DNA of 64,000 nucleotides from Sphingomonas arvum (GTDB lineage: Bacteria; Pseudomonadota; Alphaproteobacteria; Sphingomonadales; Sphingomonadaceae), in NCBI RefSeq assembly GCF_026013565.1, contig NZ_JAPDOB010000001.1, positions 1,449,686 through 1,513,685 on the forward strand, given 5' to 3'. A model generated the notes under the pieces. It had not been told where the DNA came from. It saw nothing but the letters and a program-made list of their open reading frames with translations, and searched no databases. A program made the translations under genes and the position numbers. Shown here piece by piece: positions 9,373 through 17,475 of this stretch (position 1 is its first letter; the number at the start of each line of letters is the position of its first letter).

Positions 9373-10838
9373 TCCGTCCCCGCCAGCAGCCTGCTCCAAC
9401 CCTCGAGGCGGCGCGTGCGTGCGGCGACGTCCGTATGCGGTTCAAAGCTGCGGCTCGGCGGTAGCATGGCCGCTGCGGCCGTCTCCAGGTCCCGATGGAG
9501 CCCGGCTCCCACCGCCGCCAGCATGGCCGCACCCCGCGCCGTGGTCTCGACATCGGCCGGACGGCGCACCGCGAGGCCGAGCATATCCGCCAGATCCTGC
9601 GCCAGCCAGTCGTTGGCGCTCATCCCGCCATCAATGCGCAGGTCGGCCCAAGGCGCCCCAGCCTCCGCGAACGCTGTGGCGAGGTCGACATTCTGGTGGC
9701 TGATCGCTTCAAGAGCGGCGCGGATCACGTGCGGACGCCCGGTCGAGAAGGACAGGCCGGCGATCACCGCGGTTGCATGCGGTCGCCAGTATGGGGCGCC
9801 CAGGCCGGACAAGGCCGGCAGCAGGAACACGCCGCCGTTGTCCGGCACCGATCGCGCCAGCTGCTCGCTCTCGCCGGCGGACAGCAGCATCTTGAGGTCG
9901 TCACGCAACCACTTGATCAGGCTGCCCGCAACGAAGATCGAGCCTTCCAGCGCATACTGTCGAACGCCACCGACGTCGCACAACACGGTCCCAAGCAGCC
10001 GCCCGGGCCGCTCGGGCTTGCGCTGTCCGAGGTTGGTGAGGACAAATGCGCCGGTGCCAAGGGTCAGCTTGGTCTGGCCTTCGCCGAGGCAAGCCTGCCC
10101 GATGGTGGCGGACTGCTGGTCGCCGACCAGCGCCGTGATCGGGATGGGCGCGCCGAACCATTCGGAGGAGGTCACTCCGACCTGCTCGGCATTGCCGACG
10201 ATCCGGGGCAGAGCGGCCGTCGGCACGCCGATCATCTCCGCCAGGTCCCCGTCCCACTCCCGTCCGTCCAGCGCCATCAGCATGGTACGACTGGCGTTGG
10301 TTGCGTCCGTCACATGCTCGCCGCCGGTCAGCTTCCATGCCAGCCAGCTCTCGACCGTGCCAAACGCCAGTGCTTCACCGGCGCCGTGCACCGCTTCCTG
10401 CCCCAGCAGCCAGGCCATCTTGGTGCCTGAGAAGTACGGGTCGAGCAGTAGGCCCGTGCGGCGCTGCACATCCGCTTCGTGTCCCGCAGCCCGCAGCGCG
10501 TCGCAGCGATCGGCCGTGCGGCGGTCCTGCCAGACAATGGCACGGTGCAGCGACTGGCCGGTGCGGCGATCCCACGCGACCACCGTTTCGCGCTGGTTGG
10601 TGATGCCGATCGCGGCGATGCGACGCGGCCCGCCTGCCTGCGCGACCATCTCGCGACCGCATGCCAGCGTCTCGCGCCAGATCTCTTCCGCGTCATGTTC
10701 CACCAATCCCGGCGCCGGATAATGCTGGGTCAGCGGCCGACTGCAGGAACCATGCACGACGCCATCGAAGGCATAGAGGATGGCCCGGGTCGAACTGGTG
10801 CCTTCGTCCAGCACCAGGATCAATGGCTCGTCGCTCAC
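9369..10838 (-). CDS. glpK: Glycerol kinase
   Basis: A 489-residue FGGY-family kinase converting glycerol to sn-glycerol 3-phosphate. Motifs include the N-terminal phosphate loop DEGTSSTRA (residues 11-19), GITNQRETVVAWDR, IVWQDRRT, LVGDQQSATIGQ and the C-terminal RIDGGMSANDWLAQ. Length matches GlpK. GTG at 10838 overlaps the stop of the RibB-like gene (GTGA); the longer frame to 10862 is less likely. Together with GlpD in the same arm it would use the glycerol that a sulfoquinovosidase releases from sulfoquinovosyl glycerol. Related FGGY kinases for other polyols remain a formal alternative, but the GlpK motifs are very good. Confidence 0.95.
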   Translation of the reverse strand: MSDEPLILVLDEGTSSTRAILYAFDGVVHGSCSRPLTQHYPAPGLVEHDAEEIWRETLACGREMVAQAGGPRRIAAIGITNQRETVVAWDRRTGQSLHRAIVWQDRRTADRCDALRAAGHEADVQRRTGLLLDPYFSGTKMAWLLGQEAVHGAGEALAFGTVESWLAWKLTGGEHVTDATNASRTMLMALDGREWDGDLAEMIGVPTAALPRIVGNAEQVGVTSSEWFGAPIPITALVGDQQSATIGQACLGEGQTKLTLGTGAFVLTNLGQRKPERPGRLLGTVLCDVGGVRQYALEGSIFVAGSLIKWLRDDLKMLLSAGESEQLARSVPDNGGVFLLPALSGLGAPYWRPHATAVIAGLSFSTGRPHVIRAALEAISHQNVDLATAFAEAGAPWADLRIDGGMSANDWLAQDLADMLGLAVRRPADVETTARGAAMLAAVGAGLHRDLETAAAAMLPPSRSFEPHTDVAARTRRLEGWSRLLAGTE

Positions 10839-11428
10839 CGCGCCCCCTGCCCCCGCGTCCACTCGCCGATGTCGACGATCGGGATGCCCTGCTCGGCGGC
10901 CCAGTCGGTGAGCTCACCGATGCGGGCCATCGAGCCATCTTCTCGCAGCATGGCGCACAGGACTACGCCTTCGCCCAAGCCGCAGGATCGGATGATCTCC
11001 AATCCGGCCTCGAGTGTTGACAGCCGCACGGCTGGTCCGCCCGGATTGGCGATCAACGGGAAGACGTGACCGGGTGAGACCAGGTCTTCGCGCCCCCGCG
11101 CAGGATCGACCGCCACCTTAATGGTGGTCGCGCGGTCGGCGGCGCTGATGCCCGTGGTGACGCCTTCCTTGGCTTCGATCGACTGCCCGAACGGACGACC
11201 GCTGGTGCCGTGGCCGTCGCGCTGCTGCGGTTCGATGCCCAGCGCGGCCGCTCGTTCCGCGCTGAGCCCCAGGCAGATGAGGCCACGGCCGTTGCGGGCC
11301 ATGAAGGCAATCGCGTCTGGCGTGATGCGGCTGGCCGCCGCGGCAAGGTCGAGGTCGCCGCCGCGCAATGCGTCACCGGCCAGGATGGCTAGCCCGCCGT
11401 TCGCGAGGTGCTCCGCAAGTTCGGTCAT
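10835..11428 (-). CDS. Degenerate RibB-like (DHBP synthase family) protein
   Basis: A 197-residue protein that aligns without gaps to the E. coli RibB N-terminus as I remember it, and shares the family block IEAKEGVTTGISAADRATT (residues 84-102) and PGHVFPL (119-125). Both metal-ligand positions are lost. The acidic loop is AGDALRGGDLD (17-27), so E. coli Glu38 corresponds to Gly23; the GHTEA motif is STLEA, so His153 corresponds to Thr138. DHBP synthase activity is therefore doubtful. The ATG at 11428 overlaps the stop of the FMN reductase (ATGA) and its stop overlaps glpK. It may be a repurposed paralogue serving the sulfoquinovose or glycerol pathway; its function is unknown. Confidence 0.8.
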   Translation of the reverse strand: MTELAEHLANGGLAILAGDALRGGDLDLAAAASRITPDAIAFMARNGRGLICLGLSAERAAALGIEPQQRDGHGTSGRPFGQSIEAKEGVTTGISAADRATTIKVAVDPARGREDLVSPGHVFPLIANPGGPAVRLSTLEAGLEIIRSCGLGEGVVLCAMLREDGSMARIGELTDWAAEQGIPIVDIGEWTRGQGAR

Positions 11429-11982
11429 GCCAGCCGCCCCGCCGCCTGCGCAACCTGCCGCCCGACCAGCTCCAGCTGGCCCTGTACCGTCGGGTCGAGA
11501 CAGGCGCCGCTCTCGTGAAAGCTGTCCGGCCCGACCTTCAGCGCCGCGCCGAACGGCGTCGGCCACCCGCGCAGGGCATGGGCGATGGTCCGCAGGGTGG
11601 TCATGCCGGTATTCGCTGCCTGGTGGCCGAAAGCAGTGACGATCAGGCCGACAGGCCGCCCTTCGAGGTAAGGCCTCTTGTCACCGGCAAGCTCCTCCAG
11701 ATAGTCGATCGCGTTCTTGACCATGCCCGAGACAGTGCCGTGGTAACCGGGGCTGGCCAGCAGCACGCCGTCGCTGCTCCGCACCGCTTCGATCAGGTCG
11801 GCGCCCTGCTCCGCCGTCCAGTCGGGCCCGCGATAATGCGGCAGCCCGGCCATGTAGGCGCCGTCAAAGGTGACCACCTCGGCCCCCTCGTCGCGGGCGG
11901 CCGCGGCGGCGATGGCCAGCGCTCGCTCCGTACTGCTGGCCGGCTTGATCGTACCTCCGATCGCGACAATTCGGCGGGTCAT
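11425..11982 (-). CDS. NAD(P)H-dependent FMN reductase (SsuE-like)
   Basis: A 185-residue flavodoxin-fold reductase. The N-terminal strand MTRRIVAIGG leads to a phosphate-binding region, and the diagnostic SsuE-type motif PGYHGTVSGMVKNAIDYLE lies near residues 82-100. The ATG at 11982 overlaps the stop of glpD and the stop overlaps the RibB-like start. In two-component sulfonate monooxygenase systems this enzyme delivers FMNH2 to the oxygenase. A luciferase-like sulfonate monooxygenase lies in the divergent arm, so this is the natural partner. The role in SQ desulfonation is inference; the reductase family call is firm. Confidence 0.9.
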   Translation of the reverse strand: MTRRIVAIGGTIKPASSTERALAIAAAAARDEGAEVVTFDGAYMAGLPHYRGPDWTAEQGADLIEAVRSSDGVLLASPGYHGTVSGMVKNAIDYLEELAGDKRPYLEGRPVGLIVTAFGHQAANTGMTTLRTIAHALRGWPTPFGAALKVGPDSFHESGACLDPTVQGQLELVGRQVAQAAGRLA

Positions 11983-13472
11983 GCGGCTTGCTCCTTGAGA
12001 TCGGCGGAAAGGCGGCGGCGCCCCTCGGCGTCCAGCACCAGCCCAAGCTTGGACCGGCGCCAAAGGATATCGTCGCTCGACGCCGCCCATTCGTGGCTCA
12101 CCATGAAGTCCACTTCGGCCGGCGACAGCCCCGCGCCATACTGACCACCAAGATCACTCCAGCAGCGGGCACCGGCCAGCCATAGCCGGGAGTCGGTGCC
12201 GTAGGCCCGGCCGATACGGCTCGCATCCGCGGCGGTGATGAATGGATAGTCGCGGGTCAGCGCAGCAACCAGCTCGTCCAGACCTTCGACCGGGAAATCG
12301 CCGCCCGGCAAGGACGCATTCGCCGTCCACGGTCGCTCGCGGATCGCCGGTACGCGGCCCGCAAGCAGGTTTACAGCCTTCTCGGCTAATTGCCGGTACG
12401 ACGTGATCTTTCCGCCGAACACGTTTAGCAGGGGCGCTCCCGCCTCGGCCGGGCTGAGGTCCAGGCGATAGCCGCGCGTCGCAGCTTCCGGTTTGCCGGA
12501 CGCGTCCGCCACCAGCGCCCGAACGCCGCTGAACGTCCAGACGACGTCGCTCCGTCCTAGGCTGCGGCGAAAGTAGAGATTGGCGCCATTGAGCAGGTAG
12601 TGGATCTCCTCCTCGCTCGCACGTGGCGGTACGTCGACCGACGGGTGATCGACGTCGGTGGTGCCGATCAGCGTGAAGCGACCCTCGTAAGGCAGCGCAA
12701 AGAAGATCCGGCCGTCGCCAAGCTGGAAGAAGTAGGCGTACGAATGGTCGAACAGCGCCGGCACCACGATGTGCGAACCGCGGACGAGGCGGATCGTCGG
12801 CGGCGGTCCGGCGTGACCCGAGCGCTCGATGATGCTGGCCACACCCGGACCGGCCGCGTTCACCAGGGCGCGAGCCTGAAAAGCACGGCCCGCGGCTGTA
12901 ATGATCCACCCATCCTGATGGCGCTCCGCCCGGGTGAGCTCATGTCGCGGGAGGATGGTCGCGCCGCGCTCAGCCGCACCGCGGGCGTTCAATATCACCA
13001 GACGACTGTCGTCGCACCAGCCGTCGCTGTATTCGAATGCCCGCCCACCATGCTCGCGCAGCGAGGCACCAGCTGGGTGCTGGACCAGCCGCACCGTCCG
13101 GGTCGGCGGAAGCAGCTTGCGGGCGCCCAGGTGATCGTAGAGGAACAGGCCGGAGCGGATCATCCATGCCGGTCGCTGCGTCTGGCTCAGTGGCAGGACG
13201 AAACGTAGCGGCTGAATGCAGTGCGGCGCCATCCGCCACAACCGCTCGCGTTCTGCCAACGCTTCCCGCACCAGCCCGAATTCGCCATGCTCGAGGTAGC
13301 GCAGGCCGCCGTGGATCAGCTTAGTCGAGGCCGACGAGGTGCCCGAGGCGAGGTCGCCGCGCTCCAGCAGCAGCACCCGGGCGCCACGCCCGGCCGCGTC
13401 GAACGCGATGCCGGCACCGTTGATGCCGCCGCCGATCACCGCCAAGTCGAAGATGCGTTCTGCCTCGCTCAC
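11979..13472 (-). CDS. glpD: Glycerol-3-phosphate dehydrogenase (FAD-dependent)
   Basis: A 497-residue aerobic GlpD that oxidises glycerol 3-phosphate to DHAP at the inner membrane. The FAD-binding motif GGGINGAG occupies residues 14-21, followed by the family block STKLIHGGLRYLEHGEF. Further conserved stretches are LVNAAGPG, FALPYEGRFTLIGTTD and NVFGGKITSYRQLAE. GTG at 13472 is preceded by GAGAGG at good spacing; the open frame extends far upstream but runs through the MFS gene as a shadow. Its stop overlaps the FMN reductase start. Placement inside the sulfoquinovose cluster suggests catabolism of the glycerol aglycone. Confidence 0.95.
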   Translation of the reverse strand: MSEAERIFDLAVIGGGINGAGIAFDAAGRGARVLLLERGDLASGTSSASTKLIHGGLRYLEHGEFGLVREALAERERLWRMAPHCIQPLRFVLPLSQTQRPAWMIRSGLFLYDHLGARKLLPPTRTVRLVQHPAGASLREHGGRAFEYSDGWCDDSRLVILNARGAAERGATILPRHELTRAERHQDGWIITAAGRAFQARALVNAAGPGVASIIERSGHAGPPPTIRLVRGSHIVVPALFDHSYAYFFQLGDGRIFFALPYEGRFTLIGTTDVDHPSVDVPPRASEEEIHYLLNGANLYFRRSLGRSDVVWTFSGVRALVADASGKPEAATRGYRLDLSPAEAGAPLLNVFGGKITSYRQLAEKAVNLLAGRVPAIRERPWTANASLPGGDFPVEGLDELVAALTRDYPFITAADASRIGRAYGTDSRLWLAGARCWSDLGGQYGAGLSPAEVDFMVSHEWAASSDDILWRRSKLGLVLDAEGRRRLSADLKEQAA

Positions 13473-13552
13473 CGATCCTCTCCACCGCGTATGTCCCACG
13501 GTGTCATACCCTTGTCCTCTACGCGCAAGGTCATGACCTTGGCAACGCGGTG

Positions 13553-14845
13553 TCAGTGGGTCGGCAGCGCCGCGCCGGCCTCCGCCCGTTCCGCCCGCCT
13601 GATTTCCGGCAGCAGCAATCGGATGCAGGCATATGCCAGCAGGTAGGAGACCGCGGCGAACAGGAACAAGGGCAGGTAGCCGAGGCCCGCGGTCAGCACG
13701 ACCCCAGCGATCCACGCGATTGCCGCGCCGCCGAGATTGCCAGCAAAGGCGCCGAACGAGGTCACGCGTCCAACCTTCGCCCGCGGCACCACGTCCGTGA
13801 TGACGGAGAACAGACTGAGCGAGAAGCCTTGGTGGCCCGCCAGCACGATAGCCATGACGAGCGCCACCAGCACCAGGTTGTCGATGCCGAGCACCAGCGG
13901 GACGGGCGTTACGATCAGCGCGGACACAAGCATCACCCGCTTGCGGACCAGGTCGACGCTCCAGCCGCGTTCCAGCAGGCGGGTGGACAGCCAACCCCAG
14001 AAGAAAGCGCCGCCGCCCGAGCCGAAGTAAGCCACAGCCATCGCACCCGCGAGGCCCGTTCCAGACAGTCCGTATTGGCGACGATAGAAGTCCGGCAGCC
14101 AGTAGAGGAACAGCCACCAGGTCGCGTCCGAAAGGGCCTTTGCGATGGCGATGGCCCAGGTCCGACGCTCCGTTAGGATCGGACCATAGGGCTGCTCGTC
14201 ATCGGCAAAGTCGATCCGCGCGTCCTCCGCTCCATCGTCGAAGCGGATGCCCCGTGTTGCCAGCAGCCAAAGCCCGACAATCACGATCCCGGCCGCGCCG
14301 GCGATGATAAACGCGCCGCGCCAGCCCATGAGGCTTGCGAACCACGGAATGAGGAACGGCATGGAGACCAGGCCCACCGCAGCGATCAACGTCTGCAGAC
14401 CGATCGCCAACGATCGCTGGTCGGGTGGAAACACCGCCGCCACCGTCTTGATGGTCAGCGGCGTGCCCATCGCCTCCGTCGCGCCCAGGCCAATTCGACA
14501 TGCGACGAAATGCCAGCCCGCCGTCGCCCAGCCGTGCGCGGCAGCAGCAATGCTCCATGCCGCGACGCCCACCACATTGCCCCACTTCACGCCCAGCTTG
14601 TCCACCAGCCACCCGGTAACCAGGAACGCAGCGGCGGCGGCGAACTGGAAATAGGCAGCCAGCCGCCCGTAGGTCTCATCCGTCCAGCCCAGCTCAGCGG
14701 ACATCTCGCTCTTGAGCAGGGCGATGATCTGCCGGTCCATGGCGTTGGAAATGCCCGCCAGGCACAGGATGCCGAACAGCACCCAGCGCACTGACGGCGC
14801 GAGCGACGACGGTGCCGCCGGGTTCGCCGCTGCTACCGTCGCCAT
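13553..14845 (-). CDS. MFS transporter, ACS/hexuronate-type (candidate SQ or SQ-glycoside importer)
   Basis: A 430-residue protein with about twelve membrane segments. The N-terminal motif SNAMDRQIIALL and the GWLVDKLG loop after TM2 are typical of the anion:cation symporter branch, which includes ExuT-like sugar-acid transporters. The ATG at 14845 has an excellent ribosome-binding site (TAGGAGG, spacing about 6). It begins 10 bp after the TonB-dependent receptor, so the two probably form an outer-plus-inner-membrane uptake pair. An anionic sugar such as sulfoquinovose or sulfoquinovosyl glycerol is a sensible cargo from the context, but specificity cannot be read from the sequence. Confidence 0.88.
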   Translation of the reverse strand: MATVAAANPAAPSSLAPSVRWVLFGILCLAGISNAMDRQIIALLKSEMSAELGWTDETYGRLAAYFQFAAAAAFLVTGWLVDKLGVKWGNVVGVAAWSIAAAAHGWATAGWHFVACRIGLGATEAMGTPLTIKTVAAVFPPDQRSLAIGLQTLIAAVGLVSMPFLIPWFASLMGWRGAFIIAGAAGIVIVGLWLLATRGIRFDDGAEDARIDFADDEQPYGPILTERRTWAIAIAKALSDATWWLFLYWLPDFYRRQYGLSGTGLAGAMAVAYFGSGGGAFFWGWLSTRLLERGWSVDLVRKRVMLVSALIVTPVPLVLGIDNLVLVALVMAIVLAGHQGFSLSLFSVITDVVPRAKVGRVTSFGAFAGNLGGAAIAWIAGVVLTAGLGYLPLFLFAAVSYLLAYACIRLLLPEIRRAERAEAGAALPTH

Positions 14846-14855
14846 CGCCGGCCTC

Positions 14856-17366
14856 CTAGAAGTTCACGCGGCCAGTCACCCCGAAGTAGCGGTCGGCGTC
14901 GCGCGGGATCTGGTAACGATATGAGCCCGCCGGACCGCCGTTCTGGATCGCCGCCGCATAGCTGGTGTCGAACAGGTTGCGGACCTGGAAGGTCAGCCGG
15001 TAGCGATCCTCGCTGTCGCCGACACCGACGGACGCGTTGACTATCGAATAGCCCCCAATCGTGCCCAGTTGCCGCTGCACTGGGTCCGGCGCGAACAGCG
15101 ACAATTGCTTGGTTTGCGCATTGCCGCTCGCGCCGAGGTAGACGTCCAGCGGACCGCCCGTCCGAACGTGATAGTTCGCGCTCAGCGAGCCCTTCCACTT
15201 GGGCGCGAAGCCAAGCGGCGTAAGCGCCGGGATCACGGCCGTCGCCGCTGCCCCCGGCGGTACCCGGAATTTGTCGACCGTGGCATCGGTGTAGGCGACG
15301 CCGCCGCTGACCGTCAGGTCGTCGATCGGGCGCCAGATCACGTCCGCCTCCACGCCACGGGTCGACACGGCGCCTGCATTGGTGAAGCGGGTGACAACAA
15401 CGCCGGCGACCACATCCGGGTTGTTTGCCTGGAAGTTCTGGTACTTGGCATAGAAGGCGTCGAGGTTGAGGACCAGTCGCCCGCCGAGCAGCGTGTTCTT
15501 CAGCCCGACCTCGTAGCTGTTGGAGGTCTCAGGATCGATCTCGTTGGTGCCGGTCGCCGTCAGGTTGAAGAAGATGTTGTAGGCCGGCCCTTTGTAGCCG
15601 CGGGTGTAGCTGACATAGCCCATCGCGTCCGGGGTGAAATCGTACTGCAGTGCGGCCTTGCCCGAAACGTTGTCGCTGCTCGTGTTGGTACGGAAGGGCA
15701 CGCCGTTTGAGCCTAGCGGCGCCGCGGCAAGCGCCGCGGCGACCGTGCTGCCGGCCGCGATCAACTGGTTGTAGCGATCGAAGACGCCCTGGTCGAAGTT
15801 GGGCTGGATGCCCGGTCCGGCAACAGGCTGGCCTGCCGCATTGACGGCGAGCCCGGTTGCGACGCGCTGGTGGAAGACGGACAGCTTGTCCCGGGTGTAG
15901 CGTAGACCGGCGACGACCCGGAACGCGTCAGTGAGGTGGAACACGCCCTGCCCGAACAAGGCCAGGTTGTTAAACGTCGAGCCGAAATCAGCCGTCGCCG
16001 TTGGGAACGTGGACGGGCCGGCCTGTGCGCTGCCGCACGGGATCAGCGTACTGGCCGGCACCCCGGCAGCGGCCGTGCACACGACGTCGTTGCGGGTGAA
16101 GGTCCGCTCCGACTTCGCGCGGGAGTAGTAGCCGCCCAACACATAAGTGAAGAACTGCTGCGACGGGCTGGTCAGCCGCACTTCTTGAGAAACGGTGCTG
16201 CTGGTCTGCGGCCCGAAGTCATGGAGCTGGTTGAAGCTGTTGCCACCCGCAACCGCCGGCGGTGAGATGACGTACGCTCGGGGAAGGAAGTCGCCGTCGC
16301 GAATCTCAGTGTTGTCCCACTTGCGATAAGCGGTGATGCTGGTCAGCGTGTGTTCGCCCAGCGGCACGTCGACTTCACCCGACAGGCCCCAACCCTTCTC
16401 CTTCGTGCGGGTGACCAGATCCTGCGCGATCCGGCGCGTCTTGTCGCCGCGCGGGGTCGGCAACGCGGCCGCGATCGGATTGGTGATCGACACGCCCGCG
16501 CCATTCAGCAATCCGGTGCCGATCACCTCTGCGCAGCAATCGTCGTTGTTCTTGTGATAATCGCCGATGACCAGCACCCGCAGGCCGTTGTCAGGACGAT
16601 AAAGCAGCTGTCCGCGCACGCCATAATGCTTGTAACCGTTGACCCGCTGGTCGGTGGTGACGTTGCGGATGTTGCCGTCGTACTTGCCGTAGAAGGCCGT
16701 GACGCGGCTCAGCAGGTCCTTGGACAACGGCACGTTCGCAACACCGCGGACCCGAACCTCGTTCTTGGTGAAATAGCTGGCCTCAATGCTTCCGCCGGGG
16801 CGGCTGGTCGGCTGCTTGGTGGTGATGTTGATCACGCCGGCCGACGCGTTCTTGCCGAACAGGGTGCCCTGCGGCCCGCGCAGCACCTCGAGCTGGTCAA
16901 CGTCGATCAGGTCGGAGAAGGCTTCGCCGGAGCGCGCAAACACCACGCCGTCCACCACCGTCGACACGGACGGCTCGCCCGCGATCGAGAAAGTGGCGGT
17001 GCCGACGCCGCGCAGAAAAATGGTCTGGTTAAGCGTGGTGCCCGACTTCAGGAAGTTGAGCGCCGGGACCAGCTGGGTCGCGCTTTCGATGCTCGGGCGG
17101 GCGGCGGTCTCCAGCGCCGTGCCGCTCACCACGGACACCGCGATCGGCACGTCCTGCAGACGCTCGCTACGCTTTTGCGCGGTGACCACAATCTCGGCCG
17201 GGGCGACTCGATTGGGAGTGGACTGCTCTTCGCTCGTCGGAGCGAGGTCCGCAGACTGCGCCTGGTTGCCACTTGTCTGGGTGCCTGGCTCAACCACCTG
17301 GGCCCAGACCGGCGAGGCAAGACCAACGGTGGACAGAACCGAACCGACCAGTAGCTGCTTCTTCAT
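14856..17366 (-). CDS. TonB-dependent receptor (first gene of minus arm of SQ cluster)
   Basis: An 836-residue outer-membrane active transporter. It has a Sec signal (MKKQLLVGSVLSTVG...VWAQ), a plug domain beginning near EIVVTAQKRSERLQDVPIAVSV with the plug motif VLRGPQGTLFGKNASAG, and a C-terminal 22-strand barrel ending in aromatic F (TGRVNF). The ATG at 17366 is preceded by GGAGGGGG. It is divergent from the sulfoquinovosidase gene across about 109 bp. In sphingomonads such receptors import bulky glycans or glycolipid head groups; sulfoquinovosyl compounds are the likely ligand here by context only. Confidence 0.95.
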   Translation of the reverse strand: MKKQLLVGSVLSTVGLASPVWAQVVEPGTQTSGNQAQSADLAPTSEEQSTPNRVAPAEIVVTAQKRSERLQDVPIAVSVVSGTALETAARPSIESATQLVPALNFLKSGTTLNQTIFLRGVGTATFSIAGEPSVSTVVDGVVFARSGEAFSDLIDVDQLEVLRGPQGTLFGKNASAGVINITTKQPTSRPGGSIEASYFTKNEVRVRGVANVPLSKDLLSRVTAFYGKYDGNIRNVTTDQRVNGYKHYGVRGQLLYRPDNGLRVLVIGDYHKNNDDCCAEVIGTGLLNGAGVSITNPIAAALPTPRGDKTRRIAQDLVTRTKEKGWGLSGEVDVPLGEHTLTSITAYRKWDNTEIRDGDFLPRAYVISPPAVAGGNSFNQLHDFGPQTSSTVSQEVRLTSPSQQFFTYVLGGYYSRAKSERTFTRNDVVCTAAAGVPASTLIPCGSAQAGPSTFPTATADFGSTFNNLALFGQGVFHLTDAFRVVAGLRYTRDKLSVFHQRVATGLAVNAAGQPVAGPGIQPNFDQGVFDRYNQLIAAGSTVAAALAAAPLGSNGVPFRTNTSSDNVSGKAALQYDFTPDAMGYVSYTRGYKGPAYNIFFNLTATGTNEIDPETSNSYEVGLKNTLLGGRLVLNLDAFYAKYQNFQANNPDVVAGVVVTRFTNAGAVSTRGVEADVIWRPIDDLTVSGGVAYTDATVDKFRVPPGAAATAVIPALTPLGFAPKWKGSLSANYHVRTGGPLDVYLGASGNAQTKQLSLFAPDPVQRQLGTIGGYSIVNASVGVGDSEDRYRLTFQVRNLFDTSYAAAIQNGGPAGSYRYQIPRDADRYFGVTGRVNF

Positions 17367-17475
17367 CGTTACCCCCTCCGCCCGCGACGCAGGCGCTCTG
17401 TCATAGCCCGCATGGCGAGCTCATCTCCTTGGGGGAGGTTGATCGAGGTGGCCGGTTTATGTCAAGCGTTGTCAT
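17367..17475. promoter_or_regulatory. Divergent promoter region of the sulfoquinovose cluster
   Basis: This 109-bp gap separates the TonB receptor (minus) from the sulfoquinovosidase (plus) and must hold both promoters. On the minus strand TTGACA (complement of 17460-17465) is a good -35; 17 bases downstream there is only a weak -10. A near-palindromic operator overlaps that -35 and abuts the plus-strand start codon. The LacI-type regulator encoded in the plus arm is the obvious ligand. Confidence 0.55.
17460..17474. promoter_or_regulatory. Candidate LacI-family operator
   Basis: The 15-base site TGTCAAGCGTTGTCA is an imperfect inverted repeat with arms TGTCAA and TTGTCA (one mismatch per arm) around a central GCG, as expected for a LacI/GalR-type operator. 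It ends one base before the ATG of the sulfoquinovosidase gene. Binding would block minus-arm transcription and either transcription or translation initiation of the plus arm. The site is visible; the function is inferred. Confidence 0.5.

Noticed and set aside
9415..10722. A 435-codon plus-strand open frame opposite glpK
   Set aside because: GC-rich antisense shadow with Ser/Arg-rich composition and no motif; glpK on the other strand is certain.
10835..11428. Calling this gene an active riboflavin-pathway ribB
   Set aside because: Both metal-ligand residues are substituted, so only a RibB-like label is supported.
16350..17354. A 334-codon plus-strand frame opposite the TonB receptor
   Set aside because: Composition is that of an antisense shadow; the receptor has signal peptide, plug and barrel.
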